The position numbers and the translations under genes were made by a program. DNA of 64,000 bases from Punica granatum (taxonomy: Eukaryota; Streptophyta; Magnoliopsida; Myrtales; Lythraceae), in assembly GCF_007655135.1 (NCBI RefSeq), contig NC_045129.1:9052001-9116000 (forward strand), given 5' to 3'. Every line of letters starts with the position of its first letter. Positions within the stretch are counted from its first letter, which is position 1. Below are positions 12,445 to 24,222 of the stretch, in pieces. The notes under the pieces were generated by a model that did no database searches, was not told the DNA's origin, and worked only from the letters and a program-made list of their open reading frames with translations.

Positions 12445-14389
12445 GGGAAAATACTATGAAAAATCAATTACTTTCATTAAATTCTTCAATCTACAAATTT
12501 TTTAAATCTTGGCATCAAAAATCACAATTTTTACATCTGTTTCCCTGATCTACCAATCCGTTAATTGAGTTGTCAAAATTACTGACGTGACCATTAACGG
12601 TACTAACGTGGCAGACGGTTGCCTTCATGGGTTGCATGTCACAAAATTTTTAACCTAAAAAATCACATAATTTGTTTTTTTTCCCTCATCTACCAAAATA
12701 TTAATAAATTTTTCCTCATTTACCAAAATATCAATAACTTAAAAAAAATTACATAGTCTGTTTATGTTCCTTCATCTACCAAAATATGGCTTCTTTCAAA
12801 AATCACATCTACCAAAATATGACTTCTTTGAATGATTATAAGTTTGAATTAGGGACTTATATATATGTATGTTGATTTGAATATTAAAATAATTTTTAAT
12901 AGAAAAAAGTGCTAGAATAGTTATAAGTTTATCATTTGTAAATTAAAAGGATATTCATATATGTTATCACATTATAAGTAACATAGGACTGCAAGACAAT
13001 AACATGCCAAAATAACCATTCCAAGAACTTGTGCACACCAACATCTATAAAATTTTAGCATGTTTCAACTTGTTAAACATAAGTCATGTTGTAAATGTTA
13101 TTTTATCATAGTTATTGTCTTTGAAATATAATATATCTAAGTTCTTATCTGTATATATATGAAAGCAAGATAAAAATGGATCGTGCCAGATGGTCCTAAA
13201 ACACTTCGTTTTTTAATGAAAATTTTTCAACCTTTTGAACTTTTTCTAAATAATATAATTTTAAATTTTAGAAATATATATATATATATATATATAGATT
13301 TGTGAATCCGTTCATTATTTTATCGATTTTCTGAGTTTTCATTATTTTTAATTTTTTAATTTTTAAAATTTTAAAATTTTAAAATAAGTATATATGGATT
13401 TATGAACCAATTGTTATTTTTTCAAAATTTTTAAATTTTTTAGAAAAATGAATTTAGTTTTATTTTTAAAGCATATAGATATAGATATCTAGAGCAATTA
13501 TTATTTCCTCGCATGTACGTAGTTTAATTTTAGGTACATCCGTAGTTAGATTTTTGGAAGTGAGCTCTTCAACTATCTTTTTCTCGCACATAAATATTTT
13601 TTTAGAATTTTATGATTTTTAATTTTATATTTGTAGTTTAGCTGTTAAATGTTGATAATGCAGATATGATGAATTTCTATCTTCAGCATTTTCATCACAT
13701 TTGTATTATCAAAATTTAATAACAATCGGTCACAGGAATCTATATCCACACAAACCATACCAAGATTACCATGCGAAAATAAGTTGAACCATACTAAAGT
13801 AATCGGTCCCCTTGTCCAACAAGTTCAACCATGCTAACATTTTATAGATATTTGTGTACATAAGTTCTGTTGGAATGGTTATTGTCTTTGCAGTATAATA
13901 TGTTTAAATTACAATACTACTTATAATGTGATAACAAATATGAATATTCTTTTGATTTGCAAATAACAAACTAGTAACTATTCTAATATTTCTTTTATGT
14001 TAAAAATTCTTTTAACATTCAAACTAACATATTTTGATAGATTTGATTTTTGAAAGAAGCCTTATTTTGGTAGATGAGGGAACATAAGCAAACTATGTAA
14101 TTTTTTAAAATTATTAATGTTTTGGTAAATGAGGGAAAAAAATTATTGATATTTTGGTAGATGAGAGAAAAAAAAAGCATATTATGTGATTTTTTAGATT
14201 AAAAAGTTTGCGGCATGCCATCCACGTAGGCATACGTTAACGGCCACGTCAACAGTTTTGACAACCCAATTGACGGATTGGTAGATCAAGGAAATAGATG
14301 TAAACTTTGTAATTTTTCAGGCCAAAATTTAAGAAATTGGTAGATCGAGAAATTTCATAAAAATAATTGATTTTTCAGCATATTTCTCC
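12445..14389. mobile_element. Non-autonomous Mutator-like element with ~550-bp inverted repeats
   Basis: Left end GGGAAAATACTATGAAAAAT and right end (reverse complement GGAGAAATATGCTGAAAAAT) match. The match extends inward through 'tttccctgatctaccaatcc' against 'ggattggtagatcaaggaaa', 'gtgaccattaacgg' against 'ccgttaacggccacgtcaac', and further to about 13140 and 13850. The 1,945-bp element is flanked by TTTAATATG (12436-12444) and TTTAATATA (14390-14398), a 9-bp target duplication with one mismatch. Long inverted repeats plus a 9-bp duplication are typical of Mutator-like elements. The AT-rich middle (13150-13700) holds no transposase frame. Confidence 0.85.
13274..13296. repeat. (TA)n microsatellite inside the Mutator-like element
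   Basis: About 11 TA units in the non-repeated middle of the element. Confidence 0.8.
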
Positions 14390-14398
14390 TTTAATATA

Positions 14399-15839
14399 TA
14401 TAATTTCTGATACTTGGCAAATAAAACCAAGTGTGAACATGTGACATCGATTTCCACACCGAATATTTTAATTTACCCATTAATTGAATAAATAAATTTA
14501 ATTGTGTATGCATATATATATATATATAACGTGAATAATTAATAATGTTTTTGTTAACTAAAAACTAACTTAGATTCAGGTGGTCCAAATTGGCATAGCC
14601 ATTTTAAAATAGCCGCAAAGCCGCGTAATCTGATCTGAAAGTAATGATAATGGAAGGCTGCACTGATTGATCGATGAAACTTCAAAGTAGTTTTGACTTT
14701 AATTAAGTTTTTTTTCCCTTGATTTCGTGCTGCTTAAGGCTTTTATTTTAACTATGAATATCATTTTCAATTGTTATTTTTCAATTATTGGCCAGTTTTT
14801 TTATGAGGCTAGCTGCTTCCAACAAATTCTTGGTGTATCTTGTACACATGCTCTACCTTGACAAAATTGAGGTTAGTAAGAATCAATTAACAAACATAAA
14901 GCTAGCTTTGGATAAAAGAAAATTTTAGCCCTTAATTAATTCTTTTTTTCCAATTAAATAAAATAAACTCTTGTATAAAGTTTAATATCATTGGTCTAAC
15001 AAGAGAGAGGGCCACTAATGAATGTGTTAATATATAATTAGGATGATAATATATAGCAATGCCATCCACCCAATTAGGATAATATCAGCAATGTGTTAAT
15101 AATTAGAATGATATTGCAAGGCTGATCAGGAGTAGCTCAAGACTCAAGAGCGATTTAAGATGGTCTTCCAAGGCTGGTTATGTTTTTTGTTTATTCAGGT
15201 GAACAAAATAATGAAATCATAATTGGCGATTTCTGAAAATTTCTCATTAACACGTGATAAGATAGGATTGTAAAAGAATTTCACTTAGACAAGAGATTGG
15301 ATATTACATTTAGATCCTTTAAATGCTGATCCGTGCCAATTCCATTTTAATTTCTACATCTTGCACGTATTCGGCCAAACCAAATATATTAAATCATGAT
15401 TATGTTTGGGAGTAGAGCATCATTCAGCTGGCCTTCATTTCACAGCTTAAAAGGTCCTCTCCTTATCAGAAAAAGATAACTAAAAGTCCTTTTAGTTCCC
15501 TTACGTGTTTGTGTGACTTCTAGGTTAATTTTCCAAAAACACTTTTGACAAAAAATAAAGGCATAATTCCCCAAAATTGGGCTTTTATAGCAGGATGGCT
15601 AATTAAAGCCCCATTTTGAGGTGAGAACATTTTTCTCATGCTTGGCTCATGAAAGTATTGGAAGGTTTTAAAAAGTTACCAAAAAAAAGTATAAATAATG
15701 TAAATATAACTTATATATGTTAGGTTAGTTCTAATAATATGATAATCTCAAAATTTAAGATGGTATAAGAATACATGTTGGAAATACTACACAAGCACAC
15801 ACACACACACACATATGTCTCTTTATTTCTCGGTTATAA
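14399..15839. other. Intergenic, no gene seen
   Basis: AT-rich. It holds a (TA)n tract at about 14513-14528, a locally repeated 'aattaggat.ataatatcagcaatg' motif at 15040-15120 and a (CA)n tract at 15796-15812. No coding region. Confidence 0.55.
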
Positions 15840-15972
15840 ATGAGGCACAAGGCCTAGTATAATGAAAGAGAAATCCTTAATAACTAATAAAGGGGTATTG
15901 GTAGTCCCACAAAGTATGAAATCTGTGACCTCTCGGTCAACAGGCAAGGGTGTACGCTACTGCGCTATACTC
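15840..15972 (-). repeat. SINE family B, copy 2 (reverse)
   Basis: Reverse-complement match to 5711-5855. Blocks 'ttaataactaataaagg', 'tagtcccacaaagtatgaaa' and 'gtgacctctcggtcaac' align in order with the first copy. It ends against 'gcgctatactctttttta'. Confidence 0.5.
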
Positions 15973-17659
15973 TTTTTTATATATGTCTCTTTATTTAACC
16001 AATAACTAAGAAGATTGACAAGTCGTTTTTTACTTATTACAAGGGACATTCAATGATCTTATCAAGAGATAAAGATATAAAGAGGTACGAAATGTCTCAT
16101 CAATTGATGAGAATAGAAACCATATATCTTAGTTCTAGCTCGACAGTGAGTGTCATATCTCTAAAACTCCATATTTCTAACAAAATTAGTATTTTGTGTT
16201 ATAATCCAAAAAAAAAAAATCCTTGATCCATTTCAATTTGCAGTCCAATACACAAATTAATTGGTTCCATTAAGCCAGCGATATCATGGGTGTTATCAAT
16301 GATTTCCACATAAGTTAAGATTATGTGTTACGTAGTTACTCATCAGGGACCTTTGACACAATAGTCGCGTCACAAGTTCCACGCAAATAACTTCTCAGTA
16401 CAATTTTTTTTTAAAAAAAATTATCTTAATTTCATGTGCTAATTCCAGAATAACCACTATGGTAGAATATTCATGCAGTACTTTTTCAAATTTTGCACGG
16501 GTGATACACATATATTACTTCTATTTTCCCAAGCAAAACTCTTCGCATATCGCAATGTCTATTGTTTCGGCTTGTCCTTTTATTTAAAAAAAAAGGACAG
16601 GATAATGCGTCCATAATAAAGTATTATTGTTTACTCTTGGTTCAACACACTTCCACTCTAGTGTCCGAGTAGGAGTAGCTCTAAACGCTATTTTTCTAGC
16701 AAGGTTAGTATTTCAAGTCCTAATCGCTATTCAAACGTTGGCTTATTGATGTGACCATATTACGTCCGATCTGATCTACCTCATTAAAAGCCATATCTCA
16801 AGATCTGCACTAATCAAAAGAAAAAATTATGGTACTTTACAAACTCTTTTTTTTTTCTTTTTATACCTTTGTGTGTAATTATGGGACTTAAGAATTTGTA
16901 GAACCAACCAAAAGCTTTGACAAAATCCTAAAATGAGGAATTAATGTGCTTTCATGCCTTAGGCCGCCGACATCGTCACCAAGAGATGTCTTTTGACCTT
17001 TTCTATGGTCTGACCGACATAATTTAAACACAGCCAAGGATCATGCTTTAATATTCCATTTCCATCTTAAGCATAGTAGAAACTCTCAAATCTTCCTTCT
17101 CATACGGCCTAAAATACGTAATGATTTAAAATTATATATTCAAAAAAGAATTACAATATAATTAAAAAGCTGTATTTAGGGAAAAAGATGAGTCATGTTG
17201 AAAGGTCGGTGGGTTAGAAAAACAATTCACCGAGAGCCGACCAACAGCCGGCAGCGGCCAGAGACCCACCGCCTCAAAGCCGCACTTCTCGTCAATGGCA
17301 CTGCGGACAGTCCATCCATTAGGGCATATATATATATATATATATAAACTCTAATTATGTAATTTCTTTTTCTCGAAAAAGCTTCATCTCATTATCTGAC
17401 AAGGTTTTTTTGCCAATAATAATTGTGTATATGGTGACATTTCGCCATGTCAAATGTAGATACTTACAAATCAATTACATCTATTAACATGCCTGCACCA
17501 ATCCATATATACATATCAAACTGTGTATTTTGTTTCATGATTACATGCAATTATTTGAGAATTCGTATATATAGTGCGATAGGGAACCGAGAATATCGAA
17601 ATATTTTAATAATAAGATATGATCGTATGAAAATGAAGAATAATCATACAATATTACAT

Positions 17660-17696
<37 letters not shown>

Positions 17697-17963
17697 CACA
17701 CTTTACATGGGAGATTACTCACTAAACTACAAACATGATCTCATCAATTTTTGATTCATGGTAGTAAACACCCGGGTAATGAAAATGAAAAATGCCCTAA
17801 TTAACTTTTACAACTTGATTTAGCTAAGCTAAATGCTAATGCCACCGCTAATCCACTCATGGACCGAGTGCACTTTTTGCCAAACACTAAACAAAGAGGA
17901 ATTCATCCTCCAAAAAGGTTCTTATAAAAATTATTTCTTTAAAAAAAATGATTGAGAACCAGA
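15973..17963. other. Intergenic, 3' flank of the ACC synthase gene
   Basis: No gene seen. Holds (TA)n tracts at 17326-17346 and 17663-17694, and one GC-richer island (17215-17325) without an open frame. The 3' UTR of the minus-strand ACC synthase should lie just below 17964. Confidence 0.55.
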
Positions 17964-19712
17964 CTATCGATCATCAGCCTCACGGAGATGCGATGACGAT
18001 AGTCGGAAAACCCACTTTGTGAGGAACTTCTTCCCCAAGCTCTTGTCCGTTGAGCTCGGGTGGCGGCGGCCCCTCCTCCGCTCGCAGCCACCCCTCAAGA
18101 TGGCAGAGCTGGCGGACGCCACAAACTCCTTTATCCGTTGCATTGCGAGTTCCAGGGTTTCCTCGGTCATGTTCGCGAAGCACACCCTGAACCATCCGGG
18201 CTCGGTGCAGTGGCAAGACGAGCCCGGGGATATGTTAAGCCTGACTTCGTAGACAATCTTCTTCCATAGGTCGATCTCTGCCTTGAAGGTCTTCTCACGC
18301 AGGAGGTGGCTCATGTCGACCCAGCAGAACAACCCTGCATTGCTCTCAAGGCACCTTATCCCGGCTTCTTTGAGTCCGTGGACGAGCGAGTCGTGCCTCG
18401 TCTTCAGCCTCCTCTGGTTCTCGGAGATGTAACGGCTCGTGAACTTCTTGTCCGATAGCATTGCTGACAAGAAATACTGGGTCTGGGACGACACGAGCCC
18501 GAAGCTCGACATCTTCGTGGCAGCATCCACGACAGCCCTGTTGCTAGAGTAGATAGCACCGACCCGGAAGCCCGGCAAGCCCAGGTCCTTCGACAGGCTG
18601 TAGACAACATGGACTCGGTCCCAGACATCAGACCCCTGGCAGTCAGGCCGACCGGCCAGGACCTCCACGATGCTCGTGAAGCTCGGGGAGCTGAAGACTG
18701 TGCCAGAGTAGATCTCATCGCTCACAAGGTGAATGCCTTTCGCGATGACGAAGGTGACGAGGAGGTTTAGCTCGTCCTTGATCATTGTTGTGCCCAGAGG
18801 ATTTGACGGGTTGGTGACCAGGACTGCTTTGACCCGAAGGTTACGTTTCTGCGCGGCTGAGTAGGCTTCTTCGAGAGCAGCCGAAGTGATCCTGAAGCCG
18901 TTCGAGCTCGTGCATTGTATTGGCACAATCTCCGCGCCTGTTCTCCATTTGAGATCTCTATCAAACCTGAAAATATTATATATAATATATTCAAAAGTTA
19001 GCCCTTCTGTTTATCATGCATAAAGCAAACGCGGTAGAGAAGAGTGGTCACAAAGAAACTGACTCAGCAAATTGCATTCTGATTATATTTTATCCGATAT
19101 GATGACAATGAACATGTAATTTGTTAAAGATTTAGTTCAACTAATCTGGAGTACACGAACTTACCCTGGATAGTAGGGAGTGGGAATTAGGATGGCGTCC
19201 CCGGCCTCGGCAAGGCAGAACATGAGGGTCTCGTTAGCAGAAGTCGCACCGGCCATCAGCACGATATTGCTCGGGTCGAAGTTCACTTTGTTTCCCCGAA
19301 TCTCGGACATGAACGACACCAATGCCTGCACAAAACATAATGCCCGCCGTTTAGCCAACAATATATATACAACAATAATTATTAGGATAATAACAGCAAC
19401 TTAATTAATCAACGTGTCACATGTTTTTCTTACATTCTTGAAGGCGGGAAGGCCATGGTAGTCTTGGAAGAGAGCGAGCTCCCTGAATATCGACTCTCCA
19501 TTTCTCTTGAACCCAGCCGCATCCGGGTTCTCGGCGATCCAGGACTCGGGGAGATCGAATGAGAGCTGGTTCTCGGCGAGGCCCATCTGGATGATCCCAG
19601 TGGGATTGAGGGTCTCATGGTAAGGGTTCTTCTCGTACTCCTGCCAACCCAGGAAGTAGGATGAGTCTTGCCCGTGGGAGTTACATGTGGCCTTCCTAGA
19701 CAACATCCCCAT
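17964..19712 (-). CDS. ACS: 1-aminocyclopropane-1-carboxylate synthase, type 2
   Basis: PLP enzyme that converts S-adenosylmethionine to ACC, the committed step of ethylene synthesis, in the cytosol. Three exons: 19434-19712, 19165-19325, 17964-18966. Both introns (108 and 198 bp) are GT-AG, and the exons join in frame to 480 residues, normal for the family. Visible motifs: [13 protein letters not shown] and MGLAENQL near the N-terminus, PTPYYPG ending at residue 147, NPSNPLG, SDEIYSG, and the PLP lysine in [12 protein letters not shown] (K273). The C-terminus (WVFRLS at 465-470, then acidic/basic READDR) matches the TOE region that ETO1-type adaptors bind in type-2 isoforms for proteasomal turnover; here RLSF reads RLSS. 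No long MAPK-site tail is present. Start: first ATG of the exon, ahead of the conserved N-terminus. ACC synthase identity is near certain; the type-2 call is strong. Confidence 0.96.
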
Positions 19713-19865
19713 CGATCGATCAATTAATTTCGGGCTGATGAATTCTCGAGCTACCGAATATTGATAGGCTAGCTATGGAGGACGAAAGAGGCTAAATATT
19801 ATCGCTAAAATTCTAGAGAGAGAAGGAAGTGTGAGTGTAGAAGATGAAGAAAGCTTATTAGATAG

Positions 19866-19889
19866 AGAGAGAGAGAGAGGGGGGGGGAG
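19866..19889 (-). repeat. GA/CT tract in the ACC synthase 5' leader
   Basis: GA-rich run followed by G8 on the plus strand; CT-rich in the sense of the gene. Lies about 155-180 bp upstream of the ATG, between the TATA box and the start codon, so it is probably transcribed 5' UTR. Such CT tracts are common in plant leaders. Confidence 0.6.
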
Positions 19890-19931
19890 GGAGTTGGTGA
19901 GGTTGTAGCGGATAGGTCTATTGCGATTAGG

Positions 19932-19942
19932 ACATATATATA
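19932..19942 (-). promoter_or_regulatory. Likely TATA box of the ACC synthase gene
   Basis: In the gene's sense the sequence reads CTATATATATG, a strong plant TATA match. It lies about 220 bp upstream of the ATG, which would put transcription start near 19905 and leave a leader of about 190 bases. Confidence 0.55.
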
Positions 19943-21085
19943 GGTGTTTTTGTTGGACAAATTAAAAATAAAATAAAATATTCCTTTAAAAATATTGTTT
20001 TTGTTTTTATTTTTTATTTTTTCTAATTTTCAAAGGAAGTATAGCACAGTGGCGCACTTTGATATATTTAAATTTTATTTTATTATACTAGGTTAAAAAA
20101 ATTATGAACAGTTAGACGGGGACAGTTTTGACCATTGGGGCACAGAGGGATTGAGAGTGAGAAATATTATGATATATCTCTCTCTTCCGCCAAAGCAAAA
20201 TGCTTAATTGAAAATTGAAAATATTTATTAATCAATTCTTGGTTTAATTAATCGTCACGCGGTTCTGCTCCTATAGAAATTTCGGTCATTTATCTTTGTC
20301 AAGATCTCCCTGGAGATCACTATACCTCACACTCAGTGCTCAAAACAACAACGCCAGATAAGTTCGATCCATTGCATGATCAGCTTGACAGAAGATGCAC
20401 AGCTCAAAAACGATGTTTTCACAAACATATATTGCTTCAATAATCAGTCCAGAGGGATGCACAACATACGTCCATTTATCCGTGTCGTAGTGGTGAAACT
20501 AGAGAAATAAAGAGAAATAAGGGATTACGAAAAGTCGAATGATTAGAATCAAACTTATAAGAATCTTTAGTTTCAGGCGAGAGCGTGTGCTATTGTATTA
20601 CTTTAGGCTCGACAAAACAAGCTATGTCATTACGGATATCGAGGGGGGGCTAATTACTGTTGGAAGATGAAAATCATCAGATTAATGCTGTAATAATGCC
20701 GCAAATTGGTTGAAGTAAATTAACAACAAGAAGGGGACCAAAAAAAGAGGACGGAGGAGGGGGGAACTTGAGAGCATGTAACCGACAGAAAATGGGGTAG
20801 GGACCCGCATGGTCCTAAGAATTGCTAAAGTCTTAACCCCTAGAAATGGAACAACGTGTCCATATGTCCAGTTGCAATTGGGCCCATCTCACTAAGTCGG
20901 CCTCCCCCGCTCTCTATCAATTATCACTTAAAATTAGGAAAATTATGAGCATATATACATACGTACGTTCCATTGGGGTTTACCCAATTAGTAAAGAGAA
21001 GACTGCTATACTATACTAGCCTAGTACTTTTATGGTCAATGGCCAAGTTGAAAACGTAAGCCATTACATATTGGAGCATACTACT
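19943..21085. other. 5' flank of ACC synthase, intergenic
   Basis: Promoter-side flank of the minus-strand ACC synthase gene. No other gene seen. I did not find a regulatory motif I would defend beyond the TATA box. Confidence 0.5.
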
Positions 21086-21780
21086 TAGGCTATGTTTGGT
21101 GACGCTGGATTGGACAGGAAATTTCGGAGGTGGATGGGATGGGATTCCGCATCCCATGAATTTTGAATATCCTATCTAATAAAGTCCCTGGTGCATGTCA
21201 AGGATTACGATTAAGATATTCAAGCAAAATGACTAATATATGCCCATAAAAATAAATTTCTTTAATTTAAAAAAGCCCAAAAAATTACATAAACGAATGG
21301 AGATAGGGTACGGGCAATACCCGACCTAATGCCAATCACCGCCGCCCATACGAGATCACCAGTAGTCCTAGAGGTTAGTGGCAACCTCGCCTGAATAGCG
21401 GCAGTCACCGTCGGGCCCCCATCACACAAAGTTGGTCCACCTGTCCCCTCCATCTTTCTCTTCAAGAGAGAGGAGGGAGAAAAGGAAGGTGATGGTGGCC
21501 TAACCCCGTATTGAGGTTCTCAAGGCGGTGGTGACAGCATCGAGTGACCGCCACCCCATCTCTCCCAAAAAAAAAAAAAAACCTCAACTTTTCTCCCCTT
21601 TAATGACAATTTTTGTAAATTAGAGATAACAACAATGGCACCTCTCATCCTTGATCAGTTGCTTAAATGTTATATCCTATCCAATTTTAAACCCAATCCC
21701 AACCTTGTCTCTGCCAATCATAGGATTAGAATTATGGAAATCTTATTCTCCTTCTTATCTCGTCTTCCAAATATGGTCTA
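21086..21780. mobile_element. Terminal-inverted-repeat DNA element, ~695 bp
   Basis: Left end TAGGCTATGTTTGGTGACG is mirrored at the right by CGTCTTCCAAATATGGTCTA. The next layer also mirrors loosely ('tggattggacagga' against 'tcctatccaattt', 'gggatgggattccgcatccc' against 'aacccaatcccaacc'). The interior is GC-richer in 21300-21550, with no transposase frame. The target duplication is unclear (possibly TA), so the superfamily is not assigned. Confidence 0.6.
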
Positions 21781-21799
21781 GAACTTAACGCAGATTATA

Positions 21800-21960
21800 G
21801 GAAATTAGTTTGCTCACCTCCTTGAGATCTCGTGTTCAACACTCATCGAGGACCATGGAAAATAGCTATGGATGAGTTAGAGCCAGTGTAGATGGATGCT
21901 CGGACTGACCGATGAGGGATTAATTCGACTTAAGGGCCGAAAGACCATGAGGTTACAAAT
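21800..21960 (+). repeat. Possible further SINE-like repeat
   Basis: Contains a box-B-like stretch (GATCTCGTGTTCAACACTCA, 21826-21845) followed by phrases resembling SINE bodies ('gatgagggattaattcgact'). Only one copy is seen in this window, so it is tentative. Confidence 0.3.
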
Positions 21961-21985
21961 ACACACATATATAAATAGGCATATC

Positions 21986-22013
<28 letters not shown>
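21986..22013. repeat. (TA)n microsatellite
   Basis: About 14 TA units. Short open frames through here encode only Tyr-Ile repeats. Confidence 0.85.
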
Positions 22014-22016
<3 letters not shown>

Positions 22017-22664
22017 GGGTTTTTGTAAAAGCCAAAATGAACCAAAGAATACTATAAATTAGTAAGTAGTTTGAATTTTGGTGGGTTGGAGATTTCAGTA
22101 AAGTAATCAAGTTTGATTTTGGACTTCTAGAAGAGAATACAAATGCCCACGGATTTTTCACTTTATGCATAAGAGAAATTCGTTTTGAATTAAGTCTAGA
22201 ATGGCAAAGGAAAAAAAATGTTTAAGTCTAGAATATAATGATCTTTGTATGAATTTATACGATTTGAGAAATTTTATGATACAATCACAAAAATGATAGT
22301 ATGATGTAATTAAATAATTTATTCAAAATTTAAGTAAAATTTCGTTAAAATTCATTTGATTTACTAACGTAATTAACACTCGTCAAAATCCAATAATTTA
22401 CTTTAAATGTAAATAATTTATTCAAATCAAAATTTTCAAGATATGCGCAACTTGAAATACATGTAATTACTTAATAAGAATTTACTATGATTCTAAATAA
22501 AATTATTTTTTATGAATTTTTAAATAATTTACTTGTATATATAGTGGCAATCGCTTTTTAACAAATTGCACCTTAGATCATCCCATATCAATACGCACAC
22601 TTATATATATACAATATTTTGCATTATGTTATGGATATTTATATATATAAAATAATACGTATAC

Positions 22665-22699
<35 letters not shown>

Positions 22700-24061
22700 T
22701 TGTTTAAGACTTTTGTGCTTTTGGCCCTTGCGAAAGACGAACAAATCTCTCGGTGTAAATATAAAAATGTCTCCTCTCTGTTGCCGGTTTACGCGAGAGA
22801 CCAGAAGGAAGGCCAAATCACCATATCCAAGAGGAACTTTGGCTCATATGGCAATCATAATTACATGTAGTCCCAAAATCCATCAGGGCTAATTTGTCGC
22901 CTTCATGCTCTCTTTTTTATTTCATTTTTCACAAAAAGAAAAAAGAAGAAACATAAATTAATATAAAAATAATTAAAATTGAACTAAACTTTATCTGTGA
23001 AAGGATACAACCTCATATTAATATAAAAATAATTTTAAAAAAGCATTCACTATTATTTACATTACGAAATAATAATGTATACTATCTAATTGTTGATTGA
23101 TGATTAAATACTGGCGGAACACGTCTTCATAGTCATGTACATATAATGCAGCTGAGACCTGACGTACCAAATTGAATCAAGAAATATTTTAGGGGAAAAA
23201 ATAAATTACGAGTGGGTAGTTTGTATAAAAATTAACAATCAATCGGTTTTCAATATAATTCAAATAAATGGCAACCTGCAGAACTCTCTCGCTCCATAAT
23301 CAAACGTCCGCCCTTTGTTTCAAGCTCCCTGATTTCCGTTCTAAACAACTATGATTAGTCATAATGACAAGGCGAGTGTCGAGAGCAGTAGTGAAACTTT
23401 CTTTAAGCCAAAAAAATTAATAAATTAGAAACTAGGGTCCTTTTTAGGCATTCAAAGTGATTAGAAGGGACATGGACTATATATTAATTTAATTGGGATG
23501 TGGCAAGAGGTAGGTGAGATATCATCGAACTGTAAATGGCAATCAGCGCTCCTAGATTCCGAGCCATTTCTCTATCCATTTGCGACCACCGACACACAAA
23601 AAAGTTATCTATATTTTTCAAAAGTATGTCTACGCTATCTGATGGACTCGACCTGTTACTAGCGGTTACATAATGATAACATGAATCATCGTTGGTGAGG
23701 TAAAATTACCTAGAATGCATGCTTTGTCTTGATTAAGGAGATTGAGTTCATACAGTCCCCAGTTTACCAAAGCAAATCAAACATCACCTTGTGTTCTTCC
23801 AAGCAAATGTCTTAAGGGAAGATGACAGACAGCTCACTTTTGATGAGTGATCAATGGACTTCTTGATCAGCAATCAATTAACTCTTAAGTGAGGTCACTT
23901 ACTTGAAGAAGGATGCATTGATTTACAATTTAGTTATTCTACTTCTCACGATTTACTTATAACTACACTTGCTTTTTCCTCATTCAAGATAATTTATGGG
24001 TACTTTTTCCCGTTATTGATTAATTAACTTGATAGTATCTTTCTTCAGTGTGCACTACCCG
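22014..24061. other. Intergenic, no gene seen
   Basis: AT-rich. Includes a (TA)n tract at 22667-22700 and a short local repeat, 'attaatataaaaataatt', at about 22956 and 23014. No coding region. Confidence 0.55.
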
Positions 24062-24222
24062 GTATTAAGAAGTCCAACGAATACTGATTAATCCTAAATT
24101 GAGGGGATTGGCCCACTAAGAGGTAAGTTTTATATGATAGATTTTCTCTTTTAATAAGACTTGAATCTAAAATTTTGCTTAAGAAAAATTATCGTGGAAC
24201 CATTTGAACTAATACATGTTCG
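24062..24222 (-). repeat. SINE family A, copy 5 (reverse)
   Basis: Landmarks in reverse order: 'gtattaagaagtccaacga', 'ggcccactaagaggtaag', 'aataagacttgaatctaaaa' (box-B region) and 'ggaaccatttgaactaatac' (head). Confidence 0.65.

Noticed and set aside
18019..18718. Several frames of 69-104 codons within the ACC synthase
   Set aside because: Shadows of ACC synthase exon 3 in other frames.
22601..22870. Frames of 71 and 83 codons
   Set aside because: Built on the (TA)n microsatellite at 22667-22700.
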